The notes: generated by a model not told the origin, from the letters alone. DNA of 64,000 nt from an uncultured Bacillota bacterium (GCA_902491575.1 CABUID010000001.1:186001-250000), one strand, 5' to 3'. Shown: positions 1 to 7,925, counted from the stretch's first letter. Numbers and translations: made by a program.

Positions 1-129
1 AAACAAAGAATTTTCATTTGCAAAGTTATCTAAGTAATTTTTTATTGTTTGAGTGAAAGCATCGCTCACTTTTTTATTAACAATATTTTCGTTTTCTCCT
101 TTAGAGGTTTTATTTGTTTCTTTTGCCAT
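1..129 (-). CDS. Partial phage protein, N-terminal 43 residues only
   Basis: This is the beginning of a minus-strand gene that runs off the left edge of the window. The ATG at 127-129 has a good AGGAGG site at 135-140. The visible residues start MAKETNKTSKGEN and are hydrophilic, Lys/Asn/Glu-rich, with no recognisable motif. It is the next gene after the helicase loader in the same early phage transcript. I do not recognise the family. Confidence 0.6.
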   Translation of the reverse strand, partial: MAKETNKTSKGENENIVNKKVSDAFTQTIKNYLDNFANENSLF

Positions 130-138
130 AATTTCCTC

Positions 139-846
139 CTATTTTAACCGTTGATTTTTACTTTCATCTTGTTGAATATCGATTAAATATCCGTCTTTTA
201 TTTTCTCAAAAAATCTACTTGCAATAGCTTGATTTACTTTCTTGATTTCTTCAAAATTTTTTTCAGAAGTAATAATGGTTGCCTTGTTGGTTAAATATCT
301 ATAGTTGATGATGTCAAAAAGCAAATTTAATGTTGATTGTGATTCGACTTTGAAAACTTCATCTAAGTATAAAATATCTACCTCTTTCATATCTTCGATA
401 TGGAAATTTAGTTGTGCAATCTTATCTCTATCCCCTGAAGAAAAAGCCATTTTCAGTTGTTCAACAAAGCTTGCCCATGTAAAGGATAGAGGAACTACTT
501 CTTCATATTTGCTTAAAATTTCTTTGATTGTTATTGATGCTAGTAATGATTTTCCGCTTCCGTATTGACCGCAAAGCAACATCCAATTTCCATTTTCAAA
601 TCCTTCGTTAATAAATCTATTTGCAATATTTTTCATTTGAACTTGCCAATTATAGGTTGTTTTAAAGTCGTTGAGTGTTTTGTTTAAATATTTTCCTAGA
701 CCAATTTTGTCTAATTTGTACATGATCTTTCTTTGGGGCCAACATGTGCAGTATTTGCAATGCAGTTCACCCTTTTCATCTTTATAAAAAATCCAACCAA
801 CATTATTGCATTTGTCACAATTTATAAGATTTTGAAAATTATACAT
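139..846 (-). CDS. Phage DnaC-like helicase loader ATPase
   Basis: An AAA+ ATPase of the DnaC/IstB type, which in phages loads the replicative helicase at the origin. The 235 residues begin with a zinc-finger-like cluster (Cys10, Cys13, Cys30, Cys33, Cys35), followed by Walker A (GQYGSGKS, about 93-100) and Walker B (ILYLDE, about 158-163). The ATG at 846 has a GGAGGTG site. It lies downstream of the DnaD-domain gene in the same direction, which is the usual pairing of replisome organiser and loader in phages of Gram-positive hosts. ATPase family assignment is secure; the loader role rests on family and context. Confidence 0.88.
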   Translation of the reverse strand: MYNFQNLINCDKCNNVGWIFYKDEKGELHCKYCTCWPQRKIMYKLDKIGLGKYLNKTLNDFKTTYNWQVQMKNIANRFINEGFENGNWMLLCGQYGSGKSLLASITIKEILSKYEEVVPLSFTWASFVEQLKMAFSSGDRDKIAQLNFHIEDMKEVDILYLDEVFKVESQSTLNLLFDIINYRYLTNKATIITSEKNFEEIKKVNQAIASRFFEKIKDGYLIDIQQDESKNQRLK

Positions 847-864
847 GTTCTTTGCACCTCCGCT

Positions 865-1182
865 TTAAATTTTGTACTTGTCAAATCGTTTGTTAAACTC
901 GATTTCTTCTTGTTTCCTTTTTTCAAGTTCGGTTAACTCTTCAGATGATTCTCCTCGAACTTTTAGAAAAGATTTGTAAAAAATAAAGTGATTAGCAAGT
1001 GTAGTTGAAATGTAACTAGCTTTATAAATTCTTGTATTTTCTAAACTAATCATAGTTGCTTCAATGAAATCTTTTGGATAGTTTTCAAACCAAGATTTAA
1101 TCCATTCATATTCATTGCTATTAAGCGGTCTCTTTAAAATTTTTTCTACTTCTTTATAACATTGACTAATTGTGTAATTCAT
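865..1182 (-). CDS. DnaD C-terminal-domain protein, phage replication
   Basis: The 105 residues match the helical DnaD / DnaB-like C-terminal domain: an opening like EKILKRPLNSNEYEWI, a Trp-containing helix, and the terminal YISTTLANHF pattern, followed by a charged tail. This domain binds single-stranded DNA and recruits the helicase loader. The usual partner, the winged-helix N-terminal domain, is encoded separately upstream (1331-1753) with 148 bases of repeat-rich DNA between. The start ATG at 1182 has an AGGAGGTAATAAGCA leader. Either the organiser is naturally two-part or an ancestral gene was split. Confidence 0.8.
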   Translation of the reverse strand: MNYTISQCYKEVEKILKRPLNSNEYEWIKSWFENYPKDFIEATMISLENTRIYKASYISTTLANHFIFYKSFLKVRGESSEELTELEKRKQEEIEFNKRFDKYKI

Positions 1183-1330
1183 TGCTTATTACCTCCTTTT
1201 TTGATTTTTTGTTACGAGTTTCTTGTGCGCGTGTGCGCGTTCTCTATAGCCCTCTATAGCCCTCTTTTAGTCTTTAAGTCTTTAGTATTTAGTATTTAGT
1301 CTTTAATTACTACCCTATATTAACTTTCTA
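1183..1330. repeat. Iteron-like and GC-rich short repeats, candidate phage origin
   Basis: Between the two halves of the replication protein lie five near-identical 7-base units (on the minus strand TAAAGAC or TAAATAC) at about 1267-1307, two 10-base units (TATAGCCCTC on the plus strand) at about 1244-1265, and an alternating GC-rich block (GCGCGTGTGCGCG) at 1227-1239, which is striking in such AT-rich DNA. Nothing codes here. Iterons next to a DnaD-type organiser are a common layout for phage origins, but the origin call is inference. Confidence 0.5.
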
Positions 1331-1753
1331 CTAATACTCTACTATTCTTTCCTGTGTCGACAATTTGTCGTCATTTTGTCGACAAACGATACAAACAGGT
1401 TTATCAGTTGCATGTTCCGTGTAGGAATTGTTTTCATCAAAGAACAATGATTTTAGGTCATCTATGAATTTTGTTTCAACTAATCTCGTTGGTTGAATTT
1501 GATTGTTGATTCTCCAACCTTTGATTAAGATTAGATTTTCACCACGAACCAAAATAAATTTTTTATTAACCAGTTGTTCTAAATCACCTATTGTTGAACC
1601 TACAGATCTGATAACACTTTTTGCATTTGCTATATAACCCCTATCATCTGCTTCCATTCCCAAATGGAAATAGAGTGCTTGTGCTGATATTGGTAAATCA
1701 AGAAATGCATCAGAGCGAACAATATCTTTCGAAAACATACGACGATTGGCCAT
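1331..1753 (-). CDS. Phage replisome organiser N-terminal domain (winged helix)
   Basis: A 140-residue protein resembling the N-terminal DNA-binding domain of phage replisome organisers. After the start MANRRMFSKDIV it has the family's typical DAFLDLPISAQALYFHLGM stretch, then a region resembling D-D-R/D-G and the loop before the recognition helix. I place the start at ATG 1753, which has TAGGTG at the right spacing; a GTG three codons upstream is also open. It lacks the DnaD C-terminal domain, which is encoded at 865-1182. The last 35 residues are hydrophilic linker-like sequence. Role: origin recognition in the phage replication module. Confidence 0.78.
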   Translation of the reverse strand: MANRRMFSKDIVRSDAFLDLPISAQALYFHLGMEADDRGYIANAKSVIRSVGSTIGDLEQLVNKKFILVRGENLILIKGWRINNQIQPTRLVETKFIDDLKSLFFDENNSYTEHATDKPVCIVCRQNDDKLSTQERIVEY

Positions 1754-1754
1754 A

Positions 1755-2189
1755 TTAGACACCTACTTTACTAAAGGCTTCTATCGTTTCATGTTCGCTT
1801 GAAAAAACCAAACGCATTTGACCATCAAGCCCAGCCTTCTTTGATAACTGATGAAAAGTAGTAAGTTCTTTTGTAAGTCGAATATATTCGCTGCTTAAAA
1901 ATTTTTCTGTTTCCTCTTTTGACAAAAAGCCTACACCATTTACTGATCTAACAAGTACTCTATAAATGCATTTTGAATTTGCTATCGCGTTTAAGTCTTC
2001 TGTGATTTGCCTTCGCGCATTTGAATTGGCCCATGTTGAACGCTCTTGTTTATAGTCAGGGTAATTGTTTTCAAAAGTGTTGTAGATTTGCTTTAGAGAA
2101 ACAAGCTTGTTTTGCGTTGTTAAATAATTGTATAAAGACCATTGTCTAGAGTTCAAATCGTTAACTCTTTCAATTTTTTGTGGTTTCAT
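1755..2189 (-). CDS. Phage early protein, possible winged-helix, unknown function
   Basis: A 144-residue protein. The first 70 residues read like a helix-turn-helix/winged-helix module (LYNYLTTQNKLVSLKQIYNT followed by a basic helix RRQITEDLNAIA). The rest is charged and helical. It starts at an ATG overlapping the stop of the upstream metallo-beta-lactamase-fold gene (ATGA-type overlap), so it is translationally coupled to it. I do not recognise a named family. Position between recombination and replication genes suggests an early DNA-metabolism accessory role. Confidence 0.7.
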   Translation of the reverse strand: MKPQKIERVNDLNSRQWSLYNYLTTQNKLVSLKQIYNTFENNYPDYKQERSTWANSNARRQITEDLNAIANSKCIYRVLVRSVNGVGFLSKEETEKFLSSEYIRLTKELTTFHQLSKKAGLDGQMRLVFSSEHETIEAFSKVGV

Positions 2190-2920
2190 AAAATACCTCC
2201 GTTCTTTTTACAAACGTAAACAGGTACGTTTAGTTCTTTTTTAAATTCGTTTTTAAACTCATGTTCGTTTGAATGTCCATCACTCAAGTGCATTAGGAAG
2301 ATTCCTTTGCAATTTGCTAAATTCATTTTCTTTAAAATTTTCAAACAATTGCGTTCGCTCATATGTGAGTTTAAAAGCCTTTCGTAACGTTTTATCATTG
2401 CTCGATCTTCGTTTTTTATTGCTTGTGTATGCAATGTGTGGACAATTTTTGAGGAATAATTACATTCAATCATGACGTAATCAAAAGGAATTGAATACAC
2501 ATCCGCTTTAAAATATTTGCAATCATTGACGAATAAGAGCTTTTCACTTCCTGCACTAATCACAAAACCAAGTGACATTTCAGCATCATGCTCAACCTCA
2601 AAGGGTACAACTTGCACTTTTGAAGTAATCCATTTTGCTTTTAAAGGCTCTAGGAGCGTCGTTTTTGAACAAATGGTATAATTGCCCCAAATTTGTAAAA
2701 ATTCTTTGCTAGCGAGCTGTTTGACCCCTAAAACGTGGTCTTGGTGGTTGTGAGTAACTAGTACAAAATCAATATTGGATAAATTTTTGCCTATGTTAAA
2801 TAGTTTTTGCTTTATTTCTTTAACTGGAATACCTGCCTCCAGTAATATAGAGGCAGAATTTTCAAATTTTACAAAATAGCAATTTCCAGCACTTGAACTG
2901 GCCAAACATTCTAATTGCAT
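2186..2920 (-). CDS. Metallo-beta-lactamase-fold hydrolase (phage recombination module)
   Basis: A 244-residue MBL-fold protein with the signature H57-x-H59-x-D61-H62 (THNHQDH), a later Asp in the VNDCKY segment, and a C-terminal HLSDGH histidine motif, the ligand set for two metal ions. It starts one base into the stop codon of recT (TAATG overlap). In phages of Gram-positive bacteria, MBL-fold proteins of this kind are often encoded next to RecT and probably act as the partner nuclease. That role is inference; the fold is clear. Confidence 0.85.
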   Translation of the reverse strand: MQLECLASSSAGNCYFVKFENSASILLEAGIPVKEIKQKLFNIGKNLSNIDFVLVTHNHQDHVLGVKQLASKEFLQIWGNYTICSKTTLLEPLKAKWITSKVQVVPFEVEHDAEMSLGFVISAGSEKLLFVNDCKYFKADVYSIPFDYVMIECNYSSKIVHTLHTQAIKNEDRAMIKRYERLLNSHMSERNCLKILKKMNLANCKGIFLMHLSDGHSNEHEFKNEFKKELNVPVYVCKKNGGIL

Positions 2921-4032
2921 TACCAGTCAGCTTCTACTTTCTTTTTTGGCGTTTGCGAATTAAGTTCAATTTTGTTTCCTTCTACAACTAATTCTTTTTC
3001 ATCCGTTTTTTCTGGAATATCTAATTTTTGCTTTCCAATGTCACTTTCTACTTGATTGTCGATGACAGTGTCTGTAATATCTGTTTTAACTTTTTGTTCA
3101 ACCTGTCTATATTGGTCATAGTCTTCAAATGTTTCCTCATAGGCTTTGCTCATATAGGAAGAAGTGAAATCCTTTGGGTATTTTTTTGTAGCATTGTTTT
3201 TCATTTTTCTAATAATCATTTCTTCACTGGAGTGCGCTGCTCCCCATGCGGAAGATATAATTGTTGTAGTTTTTTCTTTTCCATATGAATCGGTATAAGA
3301 TACCTTTCGAAGAGTTTTATCATTTAAGATTTGCTCAAGAGACATGTTTGAAATCTTTTCCAAAATTGGTTGCTTGATGTTATCAGGTACCCACATTAAA
3401 TTGTTGGAAATGTGAGCTTGTAAATTTTTTACAACTTCCTCTCTTTCAGAAATCAAATATTCTTTTGAACCATCTTTTTTGGTAATGATATAGAAAATTT
3501 TTGTTGCCTTTTTAAAGTATGATTTTGGATGCCATGTAGGTGGATTCATTTTTTCGCCGTCAAAGTATGGATAGGTGAATTCATCTCCTTCACGAACAAC
3601 GTAAGGACCTTTTAAATCCGCTACATCTACACCATATTTTCTAAGAAGGGAATCATTTCCGTTCCCCTCAATGCCAAACTCAAATTTTACAGTATAATTT
3701 CCATCGGCATTTTTGTCTTTTCGAAGAAGGATATAGCCTTCTCGAGGACTAGCTGCAATATTGATATCTAATAATGTAATTTGTTCGAGAATTTGAGTAA
3801 TATTTGAAGAATTGATACTCTTCCAATCCATACTTTCACTACGTAATAATTCATCCATTTTTATTACAGCATTTAATGCACAAACTTTTTTGTATGGAGT
3901 AAATTCCATATTCATTTGCGAAAAAGAATCGGTAAGCATGTTTGTGTAAGTCTCTGATTGTTTTATTAATGCTGTTTTATAAGTTGTATTTTCATTTGTT
4001 GTAATAACTTGATTTTTCTTATTTTCTGCCAT
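2920..4032 (-). CDS. recT: RecT-family single-strand annealing protein
   Basis: A 370-residue protein of the RecT family, which anneals complementary single strands during phage recombination. The core runs from about residue 40 to 250 and includes the family-like start CALNAVIKMDELL, an AASPREGYILLRKD strand region and a mixed alpha/beta core with a GDEFTYPYFDG turn. The C-terminal 100 residues are charged and rich in Lys/Glu/Thr. The start at 4032 (MAENKK) has AAGGAG nine bases upstream; longer versions of the frame have no ribosome site. It sits between the SMC-like ATPase and the MBL protein. Confidence 0.78.
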   Translation of the reverse strand: MAENKKNQVITTNENTTYKTALIKQSETYTNMLTDSFSQMNMEFTPYKKVCALNAVIKMDELLRSESMDWKSINSSNITQILEQITLLDINIAASPREGYILLRKDKNADGNYTVKFEFGIEGNGNDSLLRKYGVDVADLKGPYVVREGDEFTYPYFDGEKMNPPTWHPKSYFKKATKIFYIITKKDGSKEYLISEREEVVKNLQAHISNNLMWVPDNIKQPILEKISNMSLEQILNDKTLRKVSYTDSYGKEKTTTIISSAWGAAHSSEEMIIRKMKNNATKKYPKDFTSSYMSKAYEETFEDYDQYRQVEQKVKTDITDTVIDNQVESDIGKQKLDIPEKTDEKELVVEGNKIELNSQTPKKKVEADW

Positions 4033-4048
4033 TGTTTTAGTCTCCTTT

Positions 4049-6127
4049 TTAAATATTTTCAATTGTTGGTTTGTTGTAATTGTCATCACATTTTGTTGCG
4101 ATAATTTGGGCATTTGTATTTAATCGCTTTGCAATTGTTTCACTATCAAATGTTCCTATTTCATCAATTAAAATTGGAATATCATATGATGTATTTGAAA
4201 CTTTTCTTAAGCACTCAAGTAGTTTGATTCCATAAATGTATTTTTGTGATCTTGAAGCATTTTCAAATGGCACTTTGAAACCTGTTTTTTCATCTGTTAT
4301 AAGTGGATAACATACTTCATTCCAACTACCTTCTTTAATGTTACTTTCAACTAATTTAATCTCAATATCACCAAAAATTGATTCAACTTGTTTCTTTAAC
4401 ATTTCTAGTTTTGTAGTAAGGATAGTTTCACAAAGCATTAATTTGCTTTCTTCCATACCTTTTGCTTTTCGTTTGGTTTCTAAATCTGCTTTTAAATCTT
4501 GTATTACTTTTTGCGTGTATACATAATAGTGATGGTTACTAAACAAAACATCGTAGCTCTTGATTTCGTTTTTATATTTATCGATTTCAGCATCGATATC
4601 AGAAGCCATATTGACATTTTTTTCTTTGATAAGTTGTTGTTTTAATTCAGTAATTTCACTCGATAAATTAGTATATTCATCTGTAGATTTAAATTCTGGA
4701 TAACTTTTTAATAATTTTTGCTTTGCTACCATACTATTTTCTACTTGAACAAGCTTTTCTTGGTTTTCAGCAAGTTCTTTTCCTAAAGTAATGTTTGTTC
4801 TTTCGAGTTCTTCAATTTCTAAAGAAAGACGCTCAATTTCACTTTTAGCCGCATGCCCTTTTTCACGGATTTTTAGCAAACGTTGCTCTTTATCTTTTTC
4901 AAATTCATTTTTATTTGACTCATTTTGCTGTTTTACTTTTTCAATCAGTTCACCATTTAATGTTCCTCCACAGTAAGGACAAGAAACAGTTTCTGGCAAT
5001 GCGATAGAAACAAACTCTTTATTAACAAGTTCAGAAAATTCATTCCTAGTAGATGACGCAATTTCTTCTTGATAGAGGATAGATTTTTTATTGCTATCAA
5101 TTTGATTATTGTTTTTAGCTGTATTTAGCTTATAATCATTAATTTTAATTAGTAGAGCTTGTTTTTCACGATTAAGATGATTAATAGCATCATTTATAGA
5201 TTTGTTTTCAAAATCAATATTTGCAATATCACGCTTCCATTTATCACGTTCAGCATTATAAATGCCATTTTGTAAATTTTGCTTTTCAATGATTTTACTT
5301 TCGATTTTTGCAATCATAGGATTAATCAAGGTTGCTCTAGCTTGCTTGCGTGAATCAATTAATTCATTAAGTTCTGCAACTCTTTTTTCTGCATTAGCAA
5401 GTTCGATAGGGTCAACGTCTGTCTTTTCGCCTTCACCATTTAATCTGGTTTCGATAATATAAAGTTCATCATTTTGCTTTTTTACATTGTTTTTAAAAAA
5501 TGTCATAGCGTTTCCAATATTGCCATTATAAAATTCAATTCTTTCTTTAACATCGCCTAAAAATGGGCTTTCAAAAATTTCTTTTACAGCATATACTTTG
5601 TCAATATCTACATCTCCTACTAATTCAATCAGGAAATTTCTTCTATCTTTCATTTTTAAATTAGAAGTGTCTGTCCAAGCGTAAAGAGGATCAATGAATA
5701 ATTGGATTAAATCAATTTTTGTGTTGGTTTTATAACTTATTTTTAATAAGTCATTTTTAATTTTTTCAGCTACTTTTGATTGTGGAATCACTAAATCATC
5801 AATAATTGTTTTTGTTTCATGCCCTTCTAGTCTTTCAACACCTGTTCCACGTGTTGTAACCCATTTTTCTTTATAAGTTTTTTCAATATAATGCCCTTCT
5901 TCAAAGGTAAGCTTTACAAATACTTCTTGCCTTTTATCATTGGTTGGTTTTAATGAAGCAACATCACTGCTGTCACCGAGTAATTTATCCGTTAAGCACC
6001 AATAAATCGCATTTAGTAAATTGGTTTTACCTGTAAAGTTTTTTCCAGCAATTACACTTCTTTTACTTAATTCATAGATTCCATTTGGAATATTCCTAAA
6101 ATTTTTTACTTCTAATGTTTTAATCAT
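4049..6127 (-). CDS. SMC/Rad50-like ATPase with zinc hook
   Basis: A 692-residue P-loop ATPase of the RecN/SbcC/Rad50 type. The N-terminus carries Walker A (AGKNFTGKT, about 27-35) after the strand KNFRNI. Two long coiled coils then flank a hook-like CPYCGG at about 382-387, and the C-terminal head has Walker B (ILIDEIG, about 647-653). A CPYC motif at the tip of paired coiled coils normally dimerises by coordinating zinc. It precedes recT and the MBL protein in one transcript, so the three probably form a phage recombination or end-processing module. No nuclease subunit of the SbcD type is visible. Confidence 0.87.
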   Translation of the reverse strand: MIKTLEVKNFRNIPNGIYELSKRSVIAGKNFTGKTNLLNAIYWCLTDKLLGDSSDVASLKPTNDKRQEVFVKLTFEEGHYIEKTYKEKWVTTRGTGVERLEGHETKTIIDDLVIPQSKVAEKIKNDLLKISYKTNTKIDLIQLFIDPLYAWTDTSNLKMKDRRNFLIELVGDVDIDKVYAVKEIFESPFLGDVKERIEFYNGNIGNAMTFFKNNVKKQNDELYIIETRLNGEGEKTDVDPIELANAEKRVAELNELIDSRKQARATLINPMIAKIESKIIEKQNLQNGIYNAERDKWKRDIANIDFENKSINDAINHLNREKQALLIKINDYKLNTAKNNNQIDSNKKSILYQEEIASSTRNEFSELVNKEFVSIALPETVSCPYCGGTLNGELIEKVKQQNESNKNEFEKDKEQRLLKIREKGHAAKSEIERLSLEIEELERTNITLGKELAENQEKLVQVENSMVAKQKLLKSYPEFKSTDEYTNLSSEITELKQQLIKEKNVNMASDIDAEIDKYKNEIKSYDVLFSNHHYYVYTQKVIQDLKADLETKRKAKGMEESKLMLCETILTTKLEMLKKQVESIFGDIEIKLVESNIKEGSWNEVCYPLITDEKTGFKVPFENASRSQKYIYGIKLLECLRKVSNTSYDIPILIDEIGTFDSETIAKRLNTNAQIIATKCDDNYNKPTIENI

Positions 6128-6141
6128 TTTTAGCCCTCCTT

Positions 6142-6315
6142 TTATAATTGTTGTAGTTGTTGCAGTGATTCTCTAATTCTTTGACCGCGTTTTTTCAATG
6201 ATCTAAGTTGATAAAGTCTTTGCTTTTCTTTTTTGTTATAATATTTTTTGGCGAGTTTTACATCTGGGTCCTTTTTTAACGTTTCAATTTCTTTAATTTC
6301 TTCTTCTGTTAACAT
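6142..6315 (-). CDS. Small basic helical phage protein
   Basis: A 57-residue protein, starting MLTEEEIKEIETLKKD and ending in a Gln/Leu-rich amphipathic helix. A perfect AGGAGG (6325-6330, read on the minus strand) stands nine bases before the ATG at 6315. It fits neatly between the regulator gene upstream and the ATPase gene downstream, all in the same direction. High Lys/Glu/Arg content and predicted helices; no recognised family. Confidence 0.72.
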   Translation of the reverse strand: MLTEEEIKEIETLKKDPDVKLAKKYYNKKEKQRLYQLRSLKKRGQRIRESLQQLQQL

Positions 6316-6357
6316 AATTTCTTTCCTCCTATAGTTAATTTCTTTTTGTTAAAATGT

Positions 6358-6642
6358 TTAAAGTCCAAGTTTGATTTGCTTTTGATAATTTCTTTCAATT
6401 GTCAATATCGTTACATCTGCTTTTTCAAGCACTCTATCAAAGGGAACATAACCTAGTGGGAACTTCTTTCCTTCTAGTGTCATTTCGTGTTGAATTTCAT
6501 TTCGTACTTTGGCTGCAGTTGGATATGAACAGCCAAACAATTTTCGAATTTGTGAGACGTTTATATATTTATGTGTTGTTGAATAGTACATTTGCAAAAC
6601 TTCTTTATTAGGAAGTCTTATTTTTAATGTTGATAGTTTCAT
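6358..6642 (-). CDS. Small DNA-binding protein, excisionase/HTH-like
   Basis: A 94-residue protein with a helix-turn-helix-like core (KYINVSQIRKLFGCSYPTAA followed by KVRNEI), similar in layout to small phage DNA-binding proteins that recognise DNA through a winged helix. A conserved-looking YVPFDRVLEKADV segment follows. It lies in the early operon after two XRE-like genes. It could be an excisionase or an early regulator; no decisive motif separates these. Confidence 0.65.
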   Translation of the reverse strand: MKLSTLKIRLPNKEVLQMYYSTTHKYINVSQIRKLFGCSYPTAAKVRNEIQHEMTLEGKKFPLGYVPFDRVLEKADVTILTIERNYQKQIKLGL

Positions 6643-6657
6643 AAAATGTAGGCCTTC

Positions 6658-6918
6658 TTAATTAATGACAGTTTTTGAATTTATAATTCTCAATTTTTGA
6701 GAATCATTGCTCATAAAAAAATCAAGTGACACCCCTAAATACTGACATATCAAATAATAATCAAAAACTTTTATTTCAGTTTTCCCTAAAAGCATTGTAC
6801 TTAATCTATTTTCTTTAATAGAAGTGTTTTTGCATATTGCACTTTGTTTAATCCCTTTTTGGATTAAATAATCTTTAATTCTTTTATTAACATTTAATCT
6901 TTGATTCATACTCTTCAT
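6658..6918 (-). CDS. XRE-family helix-turn-helix regulator
   Basis: An 86-residue protein with a Cro/C1-type HTH at about residues 14-67 (KRIKDYLIQKGIKQSAICKN, then the recognition-helix region ENRLSTMLLG). The start codon at 6918 follows AGGAGGATGAAG, and lies inside the end of the small membrane-protein frame upstream, which suggests translational coupling. It is a second XRE regulator of the early phage operon besides the Cro-like gene at 7264-7491. Confidence 0.78.
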   Translation of the reverse strand: MKSMNQRLNVNKRIKDYLIQKGIKQSAICKNTSIKENRLSTMLLGKTEIKVFDYYLICQYLGVSLDFFMSNDSQKLRIINSKTVIN

Positions 6919-7045
6919 CCTCCTTTCCTTGATTTAGATAATACTTTTCATAAACATACTCTTCAAATAAATACATAAGGCCATCACTCAGTCGAATTGA
7001 TATCATAAAGATTAATACTACTATAACAATACTAATTAGTTCCAT
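6887..7045 (-). CDS. Small single-span membrane protein (52 aa)
   Basis: A short frame starting MELISIVIVVLIFMIS, with one clear hydrophobic segment at residues 2-18 followed by an acidic/polar tail. It starts inside the end of the 7032-7277 gene and its 3' end overlaps the HTH gene at 6658-6918 by 32 bases, so it fills the space between them in a tightly overlapping operon. The ribosome site (GGTGAAG) is modest. Such small membrane peptides are common in phage early regions; function unknown. Confidence 0.55.
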   Translation of the reverse strand: MELISIVIVVLIFMISIRLSDGLMYLFEEYVYEKYYLNQGKEDEEYESKIKC

Positions 7046-7277
7046 TTTCTTCACCACTATAAATATTTAAATTTCCTTTTATGAAAGATAATTCTCTATA
7101 GATATCTTCCTTTTTGTGACCAGTTGAACATATCCAAATTATAATAGATAGTTCTTCAATACTCGCACCTTCTTCATTTCGTTGGAATAGTTTATTGTAT
7201 TGATTAATGTCACCACTTTCAAACCACTTATGATTTATACAAGTACTTCTTAATAAATACATATCAAATGTTCTCAT
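7032..7277 (-). CDS. Hypothetical phage early protein (81 aa)
   Basis: An 81-residue protein with no recognised motif; moderately hydrophilic, with several Trp and Cys residues (WFESGD, IIIWICSTGHK). The start at 7277 lies inside the end of the Cro-like gene and has AAGGAG eight bases upstream, so it is translated from the same message. Function unknown. Confidence 0.62.
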   Translation of the reverse strand: MRTFDMYLLRSTCINHKWFESGDINQYNKLFQRNEEGASIEELSIIIWICSTGHKKEDIYRELSFIKGNLNIYSGEENGTN

Positions 7278-7491
7278 TCCCCATTCTCCTTTCTACTTTA
7301 CTTTCTATAAGGCTTAATACTACTTCATCAATTGAAACGTTTAAATATTTTGAAATTTTAACTAATGTTTCTAACGTTGGCTCTCTATATCCAGTACACC
7401 AATTTGAAATAGTTTGTTGTTTAAAATTAACTATTTTTGCTAAATCTTGTTGTGAAATTTTTTTTAATTTTAATAATTTTTTGAAATTCAT
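7264..7491 (-). CDS. Cro-like XRE regulator, first gene of the lytic transcript
   Basis: A 75-residue protein that is almost entirely an XRE helix-turn-helix: LLKLKKISQQDLAKIVNFKQ, then the recognition helix region TISNWCTGYREP and the stabilising helix LVKISKYLNVS. The start ATG at 7491 has a GGAGC site. It is the first gene of the leftward early operon and is divergent from the repressor at 8091, the place of Cro in lambda-like switches. Its transcript would begin far upstream, near 7980, and so carry a leader of about 490 bases. Confidence 0.85.
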   Translation of the reverse strand: MNFKKLLKLKKISQQDLAKIVNFKQQTISNWCTGYREPTLETLVKISKYLNVSIDEVVLSLIESKVERRMGNENI

Positions 7492-7503
7492 TTTTAACGC
7501 TCC

Positions 7504-7532
7504 TTCACAATTATTGCTAAAAATTGTATAAT
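7504..7532 (+). promoter_or_regulatory. Sigma-70-type promoter of the intergenic RNA
   Basis: TTCACA (7504-7509), a 17-base spacer, and a perfect TATAAT (7527-7532). The first transcribed base would be near 7539. It points away from the Cro-like gene and into a 390-base region with no substantial ORF. Confidence 0.72.
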
Positions 7533-7538
7533 TAAATT

Positions 7539-7925
7539 GCCTTAATGGCAGAAAGGAAGTGTTTACTTTGAAAGCACTTTTGAATATGCCTGTTCCTAAG
7601 ACTGGTCAAAACTAGTTTCATCTCGCTAAAAGGCATAAATTTTTAATGTGGCTTGAAATCCACATAAAGTTGGTGACATGAAGAAATGAAAAATAAAGTA
7701 ATTTATTGTTGCGACGATAAATTATTTTAATACCTTTTTTCATTATCTAATAGTTATACGATAAAGGCAGTTGTCGCTGCCGTTAAACAAAGACGTAATA
7801 TTACTTTTAAGGCTTTTCTTTAAGTGCTTTGTCACTGAAAAACCTTTCATATAATGTATTAGATTGCAATGTTAGGTAAAAAACTTTCAACTAAGTCACT
7901 TGCTAGGTATGTGAGTGGCTTTTTT
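7539..7925 (+). ncRNA. Candidate large structured noncoding RNA of the phage immunity region
   Basis: About 390 bases lie between a good promoter and an intrinsic terminator, with at least seven helices I could pair by eye: 7538-7541/7547-7550; an 8-bp hairpin 7557-7564/7572-7579; a 7-bp helix 7585-7591/7631-7637 enclosing an 8-bp hairpin 7599-7606/7611-7618; 7646-7651/7660-7665; 8 bp at 7699-7706/7717-7724; GGCAG/CTGCC at 7766-7770/7777-7781; and a three-part stem 7809-7826/7833-7846. Four G-U pairs hold only if the plus strand is the RNA; one C-A mismatch in the last stem would favour the minus strand. No known RNA family (RNase P, tmRNA, 6S, SRP, T-box) was recognised. It is antisense to the leader of the lytic transcript. 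Confidence 0.6.
7893..7925 (+). terminator. Intrinsic terminator of the intergenic RNA
   Basis: AAGTCACT at 7893-7900 pairs with AGTGGCTT at 7914-7921, including one G-U pair, around a 13-base loop, and is followed by a run of six T ending at 7925. It stops the intergenic RNA before the repressor promoter. Confidence 0.7.

Noticed and set aside
1267..1307. CRISPR-like repeats
   Set aside because: Units are 7 bases with no spacers; no cas gene in the window.
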